DNA of 26,861 nt from JBJELF01 sp051879015 (GTDB lineage: Bacteria; Bacillota; Clostridia; Lachnospirales; Lachnospiraceae): NCBI GenBank assembly GCA_051879015.1, contig JBJELF010000025.1, positions 1-26,861 on the forward strand, in the 5' to 3' direction. The notes under the pieces were generated by a model that had not been told where the DNA came from, searched no databases, and saw only the letters and a program-made list of their open reading frames with translations. Made by a program: the position numbers and the translations under genes. This document shows, piece by piece, positions 1 to 7,505 of this stretch; the first letter of the stretch is position 1, and every line of letters begins with the position of its first letter.

Positions 1-1011
1 TTCTTCCTCCTTCACCACAAGCTCTTCATAGGCGGTTCTGCTTCCAAACTCAATTCCATTCCAAAAGACAGAGAGTGCAATGACTCCGCCGCCGATTCCC
101 AGCATTAACAGTCCGATTACGATCCTCTTTTTCAGTGTAGTATATTTGGGTCGGTCGATCAGTCGATCGATTCTTTTTGCGGTGTCTATTTTTTTCTTAT
201 GGTCTTCCTCTGACATGCCTACAGCTGGGGAAATCTGCTGTGCTTTTACTGCCTGTTGTTTTTGGGCATCCTCCTGGTAGGATAACAGCAGGCGAATCAA
301 AAATTTCGTATAGCTGTTGCCAAGCCTCTTCGGAGAGGATACCGTACAATCGACATAAATTTCCGTCCATTTCTTGAGGAAAGGGGCGAGTTGGGGGATG
401 ATGGGGTTAAACCAGTGAATGACATGGAGGACATTCAGGAGGAATAACATCCACAAATCGTGGTGAAGGTAATGAGTCAGCTCGTGGTGCAGGGAATAGG
501 TAATGTCTTGTGGAGATTGGATATTGGTAGGCATGAAAATACGAGGGCGGATAATGCCGCGCATAAAAGGACTCTGGCGTTCTTCGCCGACGTAAATTTC
601 AATCTTTCGTTTGATATGTAGTTCAGCCTTTACTTCCTCCAACAATTGTTTATGGATATCGCTAGCTTCAAAGTAGGTATTTTCCATAACAGAATGTTCG
701 TGTTCGTTTTTGACAATGCAAACCAAAGTTTTTATGGCTCCCACGACCCATACACAGGCAAGCGCACAGTTAAATGCCCGCGTCGCAATCGTTCCAAATT
801 CCCAGGGCGAGGCGAAGGGATAAGGAAAGAGATAGGGCAGTAAGAGGAGTGGGATGAGAAAGAGCAGGATAACAAACTTTAGGGAATAGTACAACAGTGC
901 GTCTAATTTATGGCGGTCAAACTTCTGCTCTAAGAAATACCAGATGGCGAAAGCGACGGAGCCTGTAAAAGTAGTAGTGATAAGGTACATTAGGATAAAA
1001 TTAGATATCAT
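1..1011 (-). CDS. BlaR1/MecR1-like M56 family peptidase, C-terminal part off the window
   Basis: Reading the minus strand from the ATG at 1011 gives 337 open codons that run off the left edge. The start of the protein has hydrophobic helices (about residues 1-25 and 40-65), followed by a cytoplasmic stretch with the zinc metalloprotease motif HHELTHYLHHD (HExxH) and another hydrophobic helix after it. This is the arrangement of the M56 family, membrane antirepressor peptidases typified by BlaR1/MecR1 that cut a BlaI-type repressor. A further predicted membrane helix lies near residue 305. The usual partner, a BlaI repressor gene directly upstream, is absent: upstream is 383 bp of AT-rich DNA and then a divergent LCP gene. 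The start is preceded by AAAGGA at a rather long 13-base spacing. The sensor domain, if any, lies outside the window, so the inducer cannot be guessed. Confidence 0.85.
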   Translation of the reverse strand, partial: MISNFILMYLITTTFTGSVAFAIWYFLEQKFDRHKLDALLYYSLKFVILLFLIPLLLLPYLFPYPFASPWEFGTIATRAFNCALACVWVVGAIKTLVCIVKNEHEHSVMENTYFEASDIHKQLLEEVKAELHIKRKIEIYVGEERQSPFMRGIIRPRIFMPTNIQSPQDITYSLHHELTHYLHHDLWMLFLLNVLHVIHWFNPIIPQLAPFLKKWTEIYVDCTVSSPKRLGNSYTKFLIRLLLSYQEDAQKQQAVKAQQISPAVGMSEEDHKKKIDTAKRIDRLIDRPKYTTLKKRIVIGLLMLGIGGGVIALSVFWNGIEFGSRTAYEELVVKEEE

Positions 1012-1025
1012 AACAATTTTGTTAT
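1010..1025. promoter_or_regulatory. Inverted repeat over the start codon of the M56 gene
   Basis: ATAACAA and TTGTTAT form perfect 7 bp arms around two T residues. The repeat overlaps the start codon and leader of the minus-strand gene. It could be an operator or an mRNA hairpin affecting initiation. It does not resemble the TACA/TGTA dyad usual for BlaI. Confidence 0.35.
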
Positions 1026-1043
1026 CCTTTCATCAAATTCTTT

Positions 1044-1073
1044 TGTACAGCATATGAAAAATAATACTGTCAA
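1044..1073 (-). promoter_or_regulatory. Possible promoter of the M56 gene
   Basis: On the minus strand a perfect TTGACA (1068-1073) is followed after 18 bp by TGTACA (1044-1049), a poor -10 match. The position, about 35 bp before the start codon, fits the M56 gene, but only the -35 element is strong. Confidence 0.35.
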
Positions 1074-1329
1074 TGGATAACACTGTATCATATTTTGGAT
1101 AAAAAAGCAATAAGTTCGAGTAGAATCTGCACAAGAAGTGATAAAGTATTAAAATAACAATATTAATTCTTGGAACCTAAGAAAATGCAAAAAATATTAA
1201 GAAATATGCAAAGAAATATATTAACAAATACGCAGAGAAATATGCAGAAAAAGGATTTCAGGTTCAGGAATGTAATAAAATGGTAAAAATTATTATAAAA
1301 ATTTTTTAACATTTCAGTAGAATCGTTTC

Positions 1330-1357
1330 TTTACAATTGATTAAAATGTAGTATAAT
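1330..1357 (+). promoter_or_regulatory. Sigma-A-type promoter of the LCP gene
   Basis: TTTACA (1330-1335) and a perfect TATAAT (1352-1357) are separated by 16 bp, 38 bp ahead of the LCP start codon. Confidence 0.7.
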
Positions 1358-1394
1358 TAAATATACTAAAAGAAAAAGAGAAAAGAGGACATTT

Positions 1395-2423
1395 ATGAGA
1401 AAACGAAAATTGAGAGTATGGCAGGGGATTTTGATTGCCTTGTTAATTCTTATCCTACTCTGCATTTTAGGGGTATATTTGCTGATTCAACATTATTATT
1501 CTAAGAGTAATTTTATTTCAGATGATGAGGTAAGTATGTACATGACTAAGGATGACGAAGAGGATAACGAAGAGGAGACAAATGGGGACAAGGCTAAGGA
1601 CGAGACCGAAGAAGCTACCTTATCTTCCGAGGAGGAGTCCAAGCTGATCAGTGAGCAGGAGGCAATTGATATCGCCGACGTACCTACGGAGGGAGTTTAT
1701 AATATTTTATTAATTGGTACGGATAGACGAGACAGCAGCTGGTGGGGCAATTCAGACAGTATGATTTTGATGTCTATCAATTATAATACCAAGAAAATTA
1801 CATTAGTTTCTTTTATGAGAGACTTGTATGCGAATATTGAAAATGTCGGTGTAAGAAAGTTGAATAATGCTTATGCTCGCGGAGGCGGTCCATTGCTTTG
1901 CAGTACGATTACAGCCAATTATGGGGTGCATATTGATAATTATGCCAGTGTGGATTTTGTGTCAATGGCTTCTATTATTGACATTTTGGGTGGTGTAGAT
2001 GTTGATATGTATCAGGCAGAAGTTGATTATCTCAACCAGGGAACAAATTGGAATTTGTTTGCGGGAGTCAATCATTTGAATGGTGAGCAGGCTGTTGCCT
2101 ATGCAAGAATCCGTTACGTTGGTTACTATGACTATGAGAGGACAGAGCGTCAGAGAAAAATTTTAGGTTTAATTTTTGAAAAGGCAAAGACAATGAATGT
2201 ATTTTCCTTGAACGAAATTGCAAACTCGGTTCTTCCCTATATTACACACAATATTGAGCAGGTTCAACTATTAGAGCTGATGACGCAGCTTCCAAATATT
2301 GTAAGTTTCGAAATGGTGACCGATCGCGTGCCATATGATGGTTTGTACACAAATATGGGCGAGATTTTGGTACCTGATTTTGAAGCGACTATTTCTCGTT
2401 TGAGGTCAACGCTTTATCAGTGA
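1395..2423 (+). CDS. LCP (LytR-CpsA-Psr) family protein
   Basis: LCP proteins are membrane-anchored phosphotransferases that attach teichoic acids or other anionic glycopolymers from lipid carriers to peptidoglycan on the outer face of the membrane. This 342-residue protein has a short basic N-terminus, one membrane helix (about residues 11-31), a very acidic linker (about 43-95) and an LCP domain from about residue 102. Recognisable family motifs are NILLIGTD (103-110), the DSM near 121, SFMRD (139-143), KLNNAY (155-160) and ARIR followed by DYERTERQRKIL (about 238-257), which supply the conserved Asp and Arg residues that bind the pyrophosphate lipid. The start has AGAGGAC upstream. It is a stand-alone gene with its own promoter. 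Which polymer it transfers cannot be told. Confidence 0.9.
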   Translation: MRKRKLRVWQGILIALLILILLCILGVYLLIQHYYSKSNFISDDEVSMYMTKDDEEDNEEETNGDKAKDETEEATLSSEEESKLISEQEAIDIADVPTEGVYNILLIGTDRRDSSWWGNSDSMILMSINYNTKKITLVSFMRDLYANIENVGVRKLNNAYARGGGPLLCSTITANYGVHIDNYASVDFVSMASIIDILGGVDVDMYQAEVDYLNQGTNWNLFAGVNHLNGEQAVAYARIRYVGYYDYERTERQRKILGLIFEKAKTMNVFSLNEIANSVLPYITHNIEQVQLLELMTQLPNIVSFEMVTDRVPYDGLYTNMGEILVPDFEATISRLRSTLYQ

Positions 2424-2428
2424 ACCAT

Positions 2429-2487
2429 CACGGTAAACGTACGATTCGATTTTCTAGTATGATTTCAAATAGTTTGCGTTTACCGTG
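2429..2487. repeat. Spaced 11 bp inverted repeat after the LCP gene
   Basis: CACGGTAAACG (2429-2439) and CGTTTACCGTG (2477-2487) are perfect inverted copies separated by 37 bp. They start six bases after the LCP stop codon. There is no T-tract directly after, so it is a poor intrinsic terminator. It may be an mRNA 3' structure or a protein binding site. Confidence 0.5.
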
Positions 2488-2525
2488 AGTAAACCATGAA
2501 ACGGCAGGGGATATACATCTATAGA

Positions 2526-2569
2526 AGCTCATGGGATAGGATTATCATGATTCTGTTCCATGAGTTTTG
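2526..2569 (+). terminator. Probable terminator of the LCP gene
   Basis: CTCATGG (2528-2534) pairs with CCATGAG (2558-2564), with further imperfect pairing inside, and the stem is followed by TTTT on the plus strand. It lies between the LCP gene and the convergent 3' part of spoIIID. Confidence 0.5.
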
Positions 2570-2679
2570 TCATGTACAAGCCGCAGAAAAAAAGCAGCTG
2601 TTTCCCTATTTGCATCTTGCTCAGTGAGCAGAAAAATTCCGTTATGTTCGATGCACGTCCACAGAAGGAAGATGGCAAT

Positions 2680-2847
2680 CTATCTATCTTTCTTCCAGAT
2701 ATTAATTGATTCTTGTCTTTGCTGGAGATATTTCTGTTTGGTAGCTAGTCCGCCCCGGATATGGCGCTGGGCTTTGTTGGTATCCAGTACATTTCTGACT
2801 TCATCATAAAGACTGGGCTGAAGAGCGGGAAGTCTTTGTGTAACATC
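2680..2847 (-). pseudogene. spoIIID: spoIIID, 3' part (last 54 codons), cut off by the island
   Basis: Reading the minus strand from 2847 gives GAT then VTQRLPALQPSLYDEVRNVL, a basic segment containing KAQRHIRGGLATKQKYL, and a TAG stop at 2682-2680. From memory of the family this matches the C-terminal half of SpoIIID, including the RHxRGGxATKxKY segment and the basic C-terminal region that contacts DNA along with the helix-turn-helix. This piece has no start codon: going upstream in its frame there is a TGA 39 bases before the junction and no ATG, GTG or TTG between. It lies directly behind the recombinase genes and is probably co-transcribed with them but not translated in the integrated state. 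The missing 5' part is at 24475-24595, same strand, same frame. Confidence 0.93.
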
Positions 2848-2857
2848 TGCTGGTGTC
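2844..2857. other. Left attachment junction of the island
   Basis: The 4 bp CATC (2844-2847) is shared with the right junction. On the spoIIID side is the 3' part of the gene. On the island side is TGCTGGTGTC (2848-2857), the exact inverted copy of the arm at 24467-24476. The symmetry centre falls on the TC dinucleotide 2846-2847. The stop codon of the last recombinase gene (2861-2863) is only a few bases away. Confidence 0.88.
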
Positions 2858-2860
2858 CAA

Positions 2861-4441
2861 TTAAGAATAAGTGTGAAATGTTTCCATCAATGAAGCAAAC
2901 ACGTCATCAAATTTCCATTTAATTTTAATGTGTTCCGCATCATAAACCAGAATCTGCTCTATAAAAATGCGCTCTAATTCTTTGGTTAAATGTGCAGTAT
3001 TCTGATATGGATAAATCATTTCTGAGATGAACTGCATCTTATTGTTTGGAAATTGTTTGATTAGGCGATTATTCTCGATCGTTTGAATTTTATTCTGAAG
3101 CTCTTGAATCTGAACATTCAGCTGATTTCTTTCTGAAATATAGGCATCTCTTGAGAGGCTGCCCTCTCGATATTTTTCATATAAGCTGATTTTCTTTTTT
3201 TCGGAAATATCGATTTTCTTTTGAAAGGGGGAGGTATCCATGTCTGTCTTATTTTTGTCCAGATGTTTCTGATATACTTCCTCCCAGTGGAGAAACTGTT
3301 CAAAGTGCCACTGTAAGGCAGTCATCACTGTGTCTTGAAGCTTGGTCTGTGAATAGGATGCATGGGCACATACGGTCTGTGGATTGACATCTCCATATCT
3401 GCAGATCAATTTTTTTCGGTCCCGACTTAATGAGAGTTTTCTACCGCAGTATGCGCATACATAGGCATTTGTCCGGTCTATTTTTGTGGGCTGATTTTTG
3501 TGATAGCTGAGAAAGGTATCCTGTGTGCGGAGAAAGGTTTCATAGGATACGATTGCTTCGTGCGTGTTGGGAACTCTGACCCAATTTTCTTTTGGGGTGG
3601 TACTGTCTTTGCCATAAATGCCGTTTAAGGTGCGCTTCAGCGAAACCATATTTCCGGCATATCTCTCGTCTTTCAAAATGGCAATGACCTTTGAGGAATC
3701 CCAGCTAGAAGCAGGATTCTTTTTTCTCCAATCCATTCCTTGTTTTTTTTGCAAAGCATATTGCGCGGGAGATGGAATCTGGGATTCATTTAGTATTTGG
3801 GTAATTTTTCTTGCGGAAAGACCATCCAGCTTCAGCTGAAAAATTTTTTGAATCACACAAGCTGCTTCTTCATCTATAATAAGCTTGTGCTTGTCCCTGG
3901 GGGATTTTTGATAACCATAAGGAGCATTGGCACTGGCAAACTGTCCTTCCTTCGCCATCTCACTGCGCACATTGCGAAGCTTCTTAGAGGTGTCTCTGCT
4001 ATAAAAATCAGCGATAAAGTTTTTAAACACCGTTTCCAATCCGCCTGCGTTGCTTTCCTTACTGTCGTAATTATCGGTGACTGCAATGAAGCGCACCCCC
4101 ATAAAGGGAAATAGCTGTTCCAGATAGCTGCCGATTTCAATGTAGTCTCTGCTGAAACGAGAGAAGTCCTTGACGATGATACAGTTAATTTTTCCCTGTT
4201 TTACGCCGTCCATCATTTCATTGAACTGTGGACGGTCGAGACGTTTGCCGCTCAACCCATCATCACAAAATTCTCTGATTTCATGTCCTTGAAATTCCAT
4301 ATGTGTGTTGAGATAATCATACAGAAGCATACGTTGATTGGTAATGCTGTTACTTTCCTCTTTATCACTCAGAAGTCCAATATCATCATCTTCCTTTGAC
4401 ATTCGAGTATAGAGTGCTGTAACGAGAGAATTTTCATTCAT
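2861..4441 (-). CDS. Large serine recombinase, third gene of the triplet, next to the attachment site
   Basis: This is a site-specific DNA recombinase of the large serine (resolvase/invertase) group. The N-terminal catalytic domain holds the nucleophile in YTRMSKEDD (Ser15 from the chosen start) and the Arg-rich segment IVKDFSRFSRDYIEIG. A recombinase DNA-binding domain follows (APYGYQKSP to about residue 215). Then come a zinc ribbon with CAYCGRKL and a later Cys pair (about 335-365), a long coiled coil (about 405-460) and a C-terminal tail. Length (526 residues) is normal for the family. The first ATG (4447) is only one base from GGGGG, so the third codon, ATG at 4441, seven bases behind AGGGGG, is the likelier start. 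The stop lies 13 bp from the shared 4 bp of the junction. It is probably the integrase, or one subunit of it, for this island. Confidence 0.93.
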   Translation of the reverse strand: MNENSLVTALYTRMSKEDDDIGLLSDKEESNSITNQRMLLYDYLNTHMEFQGHEIREFCDDGLSGKRLDRPQFNEMMDGVKQGKINCIIVKDFSRFSRDYIEIGSYLEQLFPFMGVRFIAVTDNYDSKESNAGGLETVFKNFIADFYSRDTSKKLRNVRSEMAKEGQFASANAPYGYQKSPRDKHKLIIDEEAACVIQKIFQLKLDGLSARKITQILNESQIPSPAQYALQKKQGMDWRKKNPASSWDSSKVIAILKDERYAGNMVSLKRTLNGIYGKDSTTPKENWVRVPNTHEAIVSYETFLRTQDTFLSYHKNQPTKIDRTNAYVCAYCGRKLSLSRDRKKLICRYGDVNPQTVCAHASYSQTKLQDTVMTALQWHFEQFLHWEEVYQKHLDKNKTDMDTSPFQKKIDISEKKKISLYEKYREGSLSRDAYISERNQLNVQIQELQNKIQTIENNRLIKQFPNNKMQFISEMIYPYQNTAHLTKELERIFIEQILVYDAEHIKIKWKFDDVFASLMETFHTYS

Positions 4442-4480
4442 TCGCATTCCCCCTTTTGAACATTGAACTATGCTAAATTT

Positions 4481-5494
4481 TTACTTTCTGCTCTTACTAT
4501 TTTTAGGTTCCATTTGTTTTTGTACGGCATCAAACAATTGTCTATCCACAATCGGCTGATGTGTTTTTTCAACCGTCTGCCAGTCTTTTTCCGGAAGAGT
4601 ATGCCTTGGAATCCCTTTGGCCAAGGAAGACTGTTCTTTTCCGAATACAATCATACCAAGATACACCTTGTTTCTCAGAAGGCGGCTGACTGTATTTGGG
4701 GTCCAAAAAGATTCTGCAAAACGTGTTTCTTTTGAAATACCTTTTAACAATAAATAACGTGCTGGGCAGGGAATATTCTTGTCATTCATTGTTTTTGCTA
4801 TCATTTCCAATGTCATTCCCTGTGCGCGAAGCTGAAAAATTTGCTGTACAATATGGCAGGTATCTGGATCAATGACCAAATGATTTTTATCATTGGGGTC
4901 TTTTAAATAACCGTATGGAGGATATTTTGCCATAAATTTGCCTTGTTTTTTTCGGGCAGCAATGGCAGAGGAAATTTTAACAGAAATATCTTTGGAATAT
5001 CCTTCATTGATCATGTTTTTCAAAGGTATGCTCAGTGCTTGATCCGTTCGGTTAGAAGAACTGCTGTCATATCCATCTGTGATAGAAATAAAGCGAACTT
5101 CGAAGAAAGGAAATATCTCTTCCAGATACTTACCGGTTTCCAGATAATTTCGTCCTAAGCGTGATAAATCTTTGACTACAATGCAATTGATCAGACCTTT
5201 TTTCATATCCTGTATCATTTCTTCAAACGCTGGGCGTGCAAAATTGGTTCCTGTAAATCCATTATCAATATACATTTTATAGAGATCTAGGTCATTCTGT
5301 TCATGAATGAACTCTTTCAACAAAGCCTGCTGGTTTTGCAGGCTGTATCCATCTATTTTGCCGCTGTCTTTCATGGAAAGCCGCACATATGCAGCGGTGC
5401 TGTATCTTAGGGAAGTTTCTTGCCTGATTACCAATCGTGTATTTGACTGTGGATTCAGCACAGCAGTTGGATTTAATCTTTTTTTTCGAGCCAT
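4481..5494 (-). CDS. Short serine recombinase, second gene of the triplet, lacking zinc ribbon and coiled coil
   Basis: The 337-residue protein has an intact catalytic domain, with the nucleophile in YVRLSMKDS (Ser40) and CIVVKDLSRLGRNYLETG, and a recombinase domain (about 180-310, starting at PPYGYLKDP). It ends in a basic KNSKSRK tail just where its neighbours continue into a zinc ribbon, coiled coil and C-terminal region. There is no leftover coding sequence for those parts in the 39 bases before the next gene's start, so this is a compact form and not a fresh frameshift. It starts three bases after the stop of the first recombinase, with only a weak AGAAAG upstream, suggesting translational coupling in one operon. 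It may act as an accessory subunit; without the coiled coil that controls synapsis in phage integrases, its role is uncertain. Confidence 0.9.
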   Translation of the reverse strand: MARKKRLNPTAVLNPQSNTRLVIRQETSLRYSTAAYVRLSMKDSGKIDGYSLQNQQALLKEFIHEQNDLDLYKMYIDNGFTGTNFARPAFEEMIQDMKKGLINCIVVKDLSRLGRNYLETGKYLEEIFPFFEVRFISITDGYDSSSSNRTDQALSIPLKNMINEGYSKDISVKISSAIAARKKQGKFMAKYPPYGYLKDPNDKNHLVIDPDTCHIVQQIFQLRAQGMTLEMIAKTMNDKNIPCPARYLLLKGISKETRFAESFWTPNTVSRLLRNKVYLGMIVFGKEQSSLAKGIPRHTLPEKDWQTVEKTHQPIVDRQLFDAVQKQMEPKNSKSRK

Positions 5495-5497
5495 CTG

Positions 5498-7171
5498 TTA
5501 TACACTTTCTTTCTGTTTTTGTCCATAAACAAGCTGCGAGGTATGTACGAAAGTATCTTGGAAGTTAAATATAATCTTAATACGGGTATCTTCATATACG
5601 AGAATGCGATTGATCATGATGGCGGCTGCCCAACGTGTCAGCTTCTCTAATTTGTGAAATTTCTGAAAATAATGGAGCCATGCATCATGAGGAGAATGAT
5701 TTTCTTGTAAAGCCGTGAGTTCTGTGTATAGATTTTGGATGCACTCCATCGTATCCTCCATTCGTTGTTCAAATTCATTTTTTAACTTCAAATATTCTGC
5801 TTTATTCAACAGACCTTCCTTTAAGTCTTCGTAGATATCCATTTTTAGTTTTTCTACTTTCCTAAGTTCGGTTTCTTTCCTTGAGATATGTTCTTTATAT
5901 TTTTGAATCAGAAGTGGTACAGAAGGGACAGTGTCAACGGAGCTTAATGCTTTTTCGGAATCTAATAGATTTTTCATGTGAAAATTAACTGCCTGAAGCA
6001 CTGCATCCAACAAATCTTTTTCACATATACGATGCCAGGAGCAGGATTGATTGGTACATTGTCCTTGACAGACAAAGTACGCATATGTTTGCGAGGAAAG
6101 TGCTTTGGAATCTTTTGACGAATAAGATGTTGTTTTTCGGATCATGGGCTGTCCGCAGTCTCCACAGTACAACAATCCTGCAAGAGGAAAAACGGATTCT
6201 GCTTTGGGAGATGTGCGGGTATCTCGTTCCATCAATATTTGTACAATATCAAACAAATCAGGATGAATTAATGGAGGATGAGCATGTTCTATTCGAATCC
6301 AGTCCTTTGCGTCAACTGTTCGGCGTATTTTGACTTTATGGTTTGGGGTGGTTTGTTTTCCTTGAACTAATACGCCGGTATAAACCTCATTGGTTAAAAT
6401 TCTGGAAACCGCCTTCGCACTCCAAAGTGCCTTGGGATTTACTTTAAAAGAAGTTTCAAAATGAATGCCAATGCTGCGTTTATATTCCATTGGTGACAAG
6501 ATTCCCTGTTTATTCAGAATATCGGCAATCTTATATTGGCTATATCCATTGATTTTCATACGAAAAATATTCTGAACCACAGAACCAGCGTAGGAATCAA
6601 TGATTAGCTTATGTTTGTTTTGAGGGTCTTTTAAATAGCCATAGCAAGCAAAGGCTCCAATAAATTCTCCATTTTTGCGTTTAATCGCAAGATGGCTTCT
6701 GATTTTCACCGAAAGATCTCGACAGTAGGCGTCGTTGATTAAGTTCTTAAATGGCATTACAAGATCATATACCGTGTCGGTATGCAGGCTGTCATAATTG
6801 TCATTAACTGCGATAAACCTGACTCCCAGGATAGGAAACAATTTTTCAAGATAGCGGCCTACCTCAATGTAATTTCTTCCAAATCGAGACAGGTCTTTGA
6901 CAATAATACAGTCAATGATTCCTTTCTTGATATCCTGAAGCATAAGCTGGAAACCTGGTCGATTGAAGTCAACGCCGCTGTATCCATCATCTTCACGAAT
7001 GGATACAACCTGAATGTCATCCTTGTCTTTCAAAAAGTCCAGAATCAGATTTTTCTGGTTTACGATACTATTGCTTTCATTTTTCGATCCTGCTGTAACG
7101 TCGCCATCTTCCCTTGATAATCTGAGGTAGATGGCAGCATGATAACAATTTGCAGAGGGCTTATTTGTCAT
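5498..7171 (-). CDS. Large serine recombinase, first gene of the triplet
   Basis: A full-length large serine recombinase. The catalytic domain has its nucleophile in IYLRLSREDGD (Ser19 from the chosen start) and CIIVKDLSRFGRNYIEVG. The recombinase domain begins at CYGYLKDPQ. The zinc ribbon has LLYCGDCGQPM and a second Cys cluster ending in CSWHRICEKD. A long coiled coil follows, rich in Lys and Glu, then a tail ending in YGQKQKESV. An earlier ATG at 7207 overlaps the TGA of the preceding small gene as ATGA, giving 12 extra residues. The ATG at 7171 has AAGGAG nine bases upstream and gives the usual family N-terminus, so it is preferred. Gene order and spacing indicate one operon of small gene, this gene and two further recombinases. 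Confidence 0.92.
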   Translation of the reverse strand: MTNKPSANCYHAAIYLRLSREDGDVTAGSKNESNSIVNQKNLILDFLKDKDDIQVVSIREDDGYSGVDFNRPGFQLMLQDIKKGIIDCIIVKDLSRFGRNYIEVGRYLEKLFPILGVRFIAVNDNYDSLHTDTVYDLVMPFKNLINDAYCRDLSVKIRSHLAIKRKNGEFIGAFACYGYLKDPQNKHKLIIDSYAGSVVQNIFRMKINGYSQYKIADILNKQGILSPMEYKRSIGIHFETSFKVNPKALWSAKAVSRILTNEVYTGVLVQGKQTTPNHKVKIRRTVDAKDWIRIEHAHPPLIHPDLFDIVQILMERDTRTSPKAESVFPLAGLLYCGDCGQPMIRKTTSYSSKDSKALSSQTYAYFVCQGQCTNQSCSWHRICEKDLLDAVLQAVNFHMKNLLDSEKALSSVDTVPSVPLLIQKYKEHISRKETELRKVEKLKMDIYEDLKEGLLNKAEYLKLKNEFEQRMEDTMECIQNLYTELTALQENHSPHDAWLHYFQKFHKLEKLTRWAAAIMINRILVYEDTRIKIIFNFQDTFVHTSQLVYGQKQKESV

Positions 7172-7203
7172 GATGATATGCTCCTTTGGGTAGTGGTGAA
7201 AGG

Positions 7204-7464
7204 TCATAGGCTTGTCTGGAGCATTAGGGAAAACAGATCGTTGATTGATTTACCGTTGTTTTGATATTCGAAGCTGACTACAATATCACCTATGCGATAG
7301 CAGTAAAAATTTTGAGTCTGACGCTGTAAATCATTGAAATCGAGCTGATTCTCCGCTGTTTTTTTTATCTGGATGTTGCGCAGTTCAGATAACGAAGACT
7401 TGTCAATCGTACGAATATCTACATCCTTCATACTCTTTAAATTCACGTTAAATACCACCTTCAT
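7204..7464 (-). CDS. Small DUF6870-like protein at the head of the recombinase operon
   Basis: An 86-residue acidic/basic protein without membrane segment. The core MKDVDIRTIDKSSL followed by FYCYRIGDIVVSFEY resembles, from memory, the DUF6870 family of small proteins found beside recombinases in clostridial mobile elements; its function is not known. It is the first gene of the recombination module and its stop overlaps a possible start of the first recombinase (ATGA at 7207-7204). A GTG at codon 7 (7446) has AAGGTGG eight bases upstream and is a plausible alternative start; the ATG at codon 12 matches where relatives begin. Its size and position would suit a recombination directionality factor, but that is only inference. 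Confidence 0.65.
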   Translation of the reverse strand: MKVVFNVNLKSMKDVDIRTIDKSSLSELRNIQIKKTAENQLDFNDLQRQTQNFYCYRIGDIVVSFEYQNNGKSINDLFSLMLQTSL

Positions 7465-7487
7465 TTCTTTACCACATGATTACGAAG

Positions 7488-7501
7488 ATTTTCATGAAAA
7501 T
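7488..7501. promoter_or_regulatory. 14 bp perfect palindrome ahead of the recombination module
   Basis: ATTTTCATGAAAAT is its own reverse complement. It lies in the 41 bp gap between the MATE stop codon and the small DUF6870-like gene, the only gap where a dedicated regulator of the recombinase operon could bind. On the minus strand GCATATT (7505-7499), a good sigma-E -35 sequence, overlaps it, but the matching -10 is weak. Confidence 0.4.
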
Positions 7502-7505
7502 ATGC

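Larger units (their letters stand above)
1026..1394. other. Divergent AT-rich intergenic region
   Basis: No gene was found here. It carries the leader of the M56 gene on the left and the promoter of the LCP gene on the right. An 11 bp sequence, AGAAATATGCA, occurs at 1200-1210 and again at 1236-1246, with a looser copy between, in a purine-rich stretch. No function is assigned. Confidence 0.5.

Noticed and set aside
1141..1260. Short A-rich repeats as a CRISPR or iteron array
   Set aside because: Only two exact 11 bp copies, low complexity, no regular spacing and no replication gene nearby.
2567..2809. Plus-strand ORF of 80 codons
   Set aside because: It overlaps the LCP terminator stem and is antisense to the spoIIID 3' part; no family features or ribosome site.
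4481..5494. Middle recombinase as a frameshifted pseudogene
   Set aside because: No remaining zinc ribbon or coiled-coil coding sequence lies in the 39 bases before the next start in any frame, and the retained domains are intact.
2861..7464. Module as an IS607-type transposon or conjugative element core
   Set aside because: The recombinases are large serine type with C-terminal domains, no TnpB gene is present, and no relaxase or secretion genes were seen.
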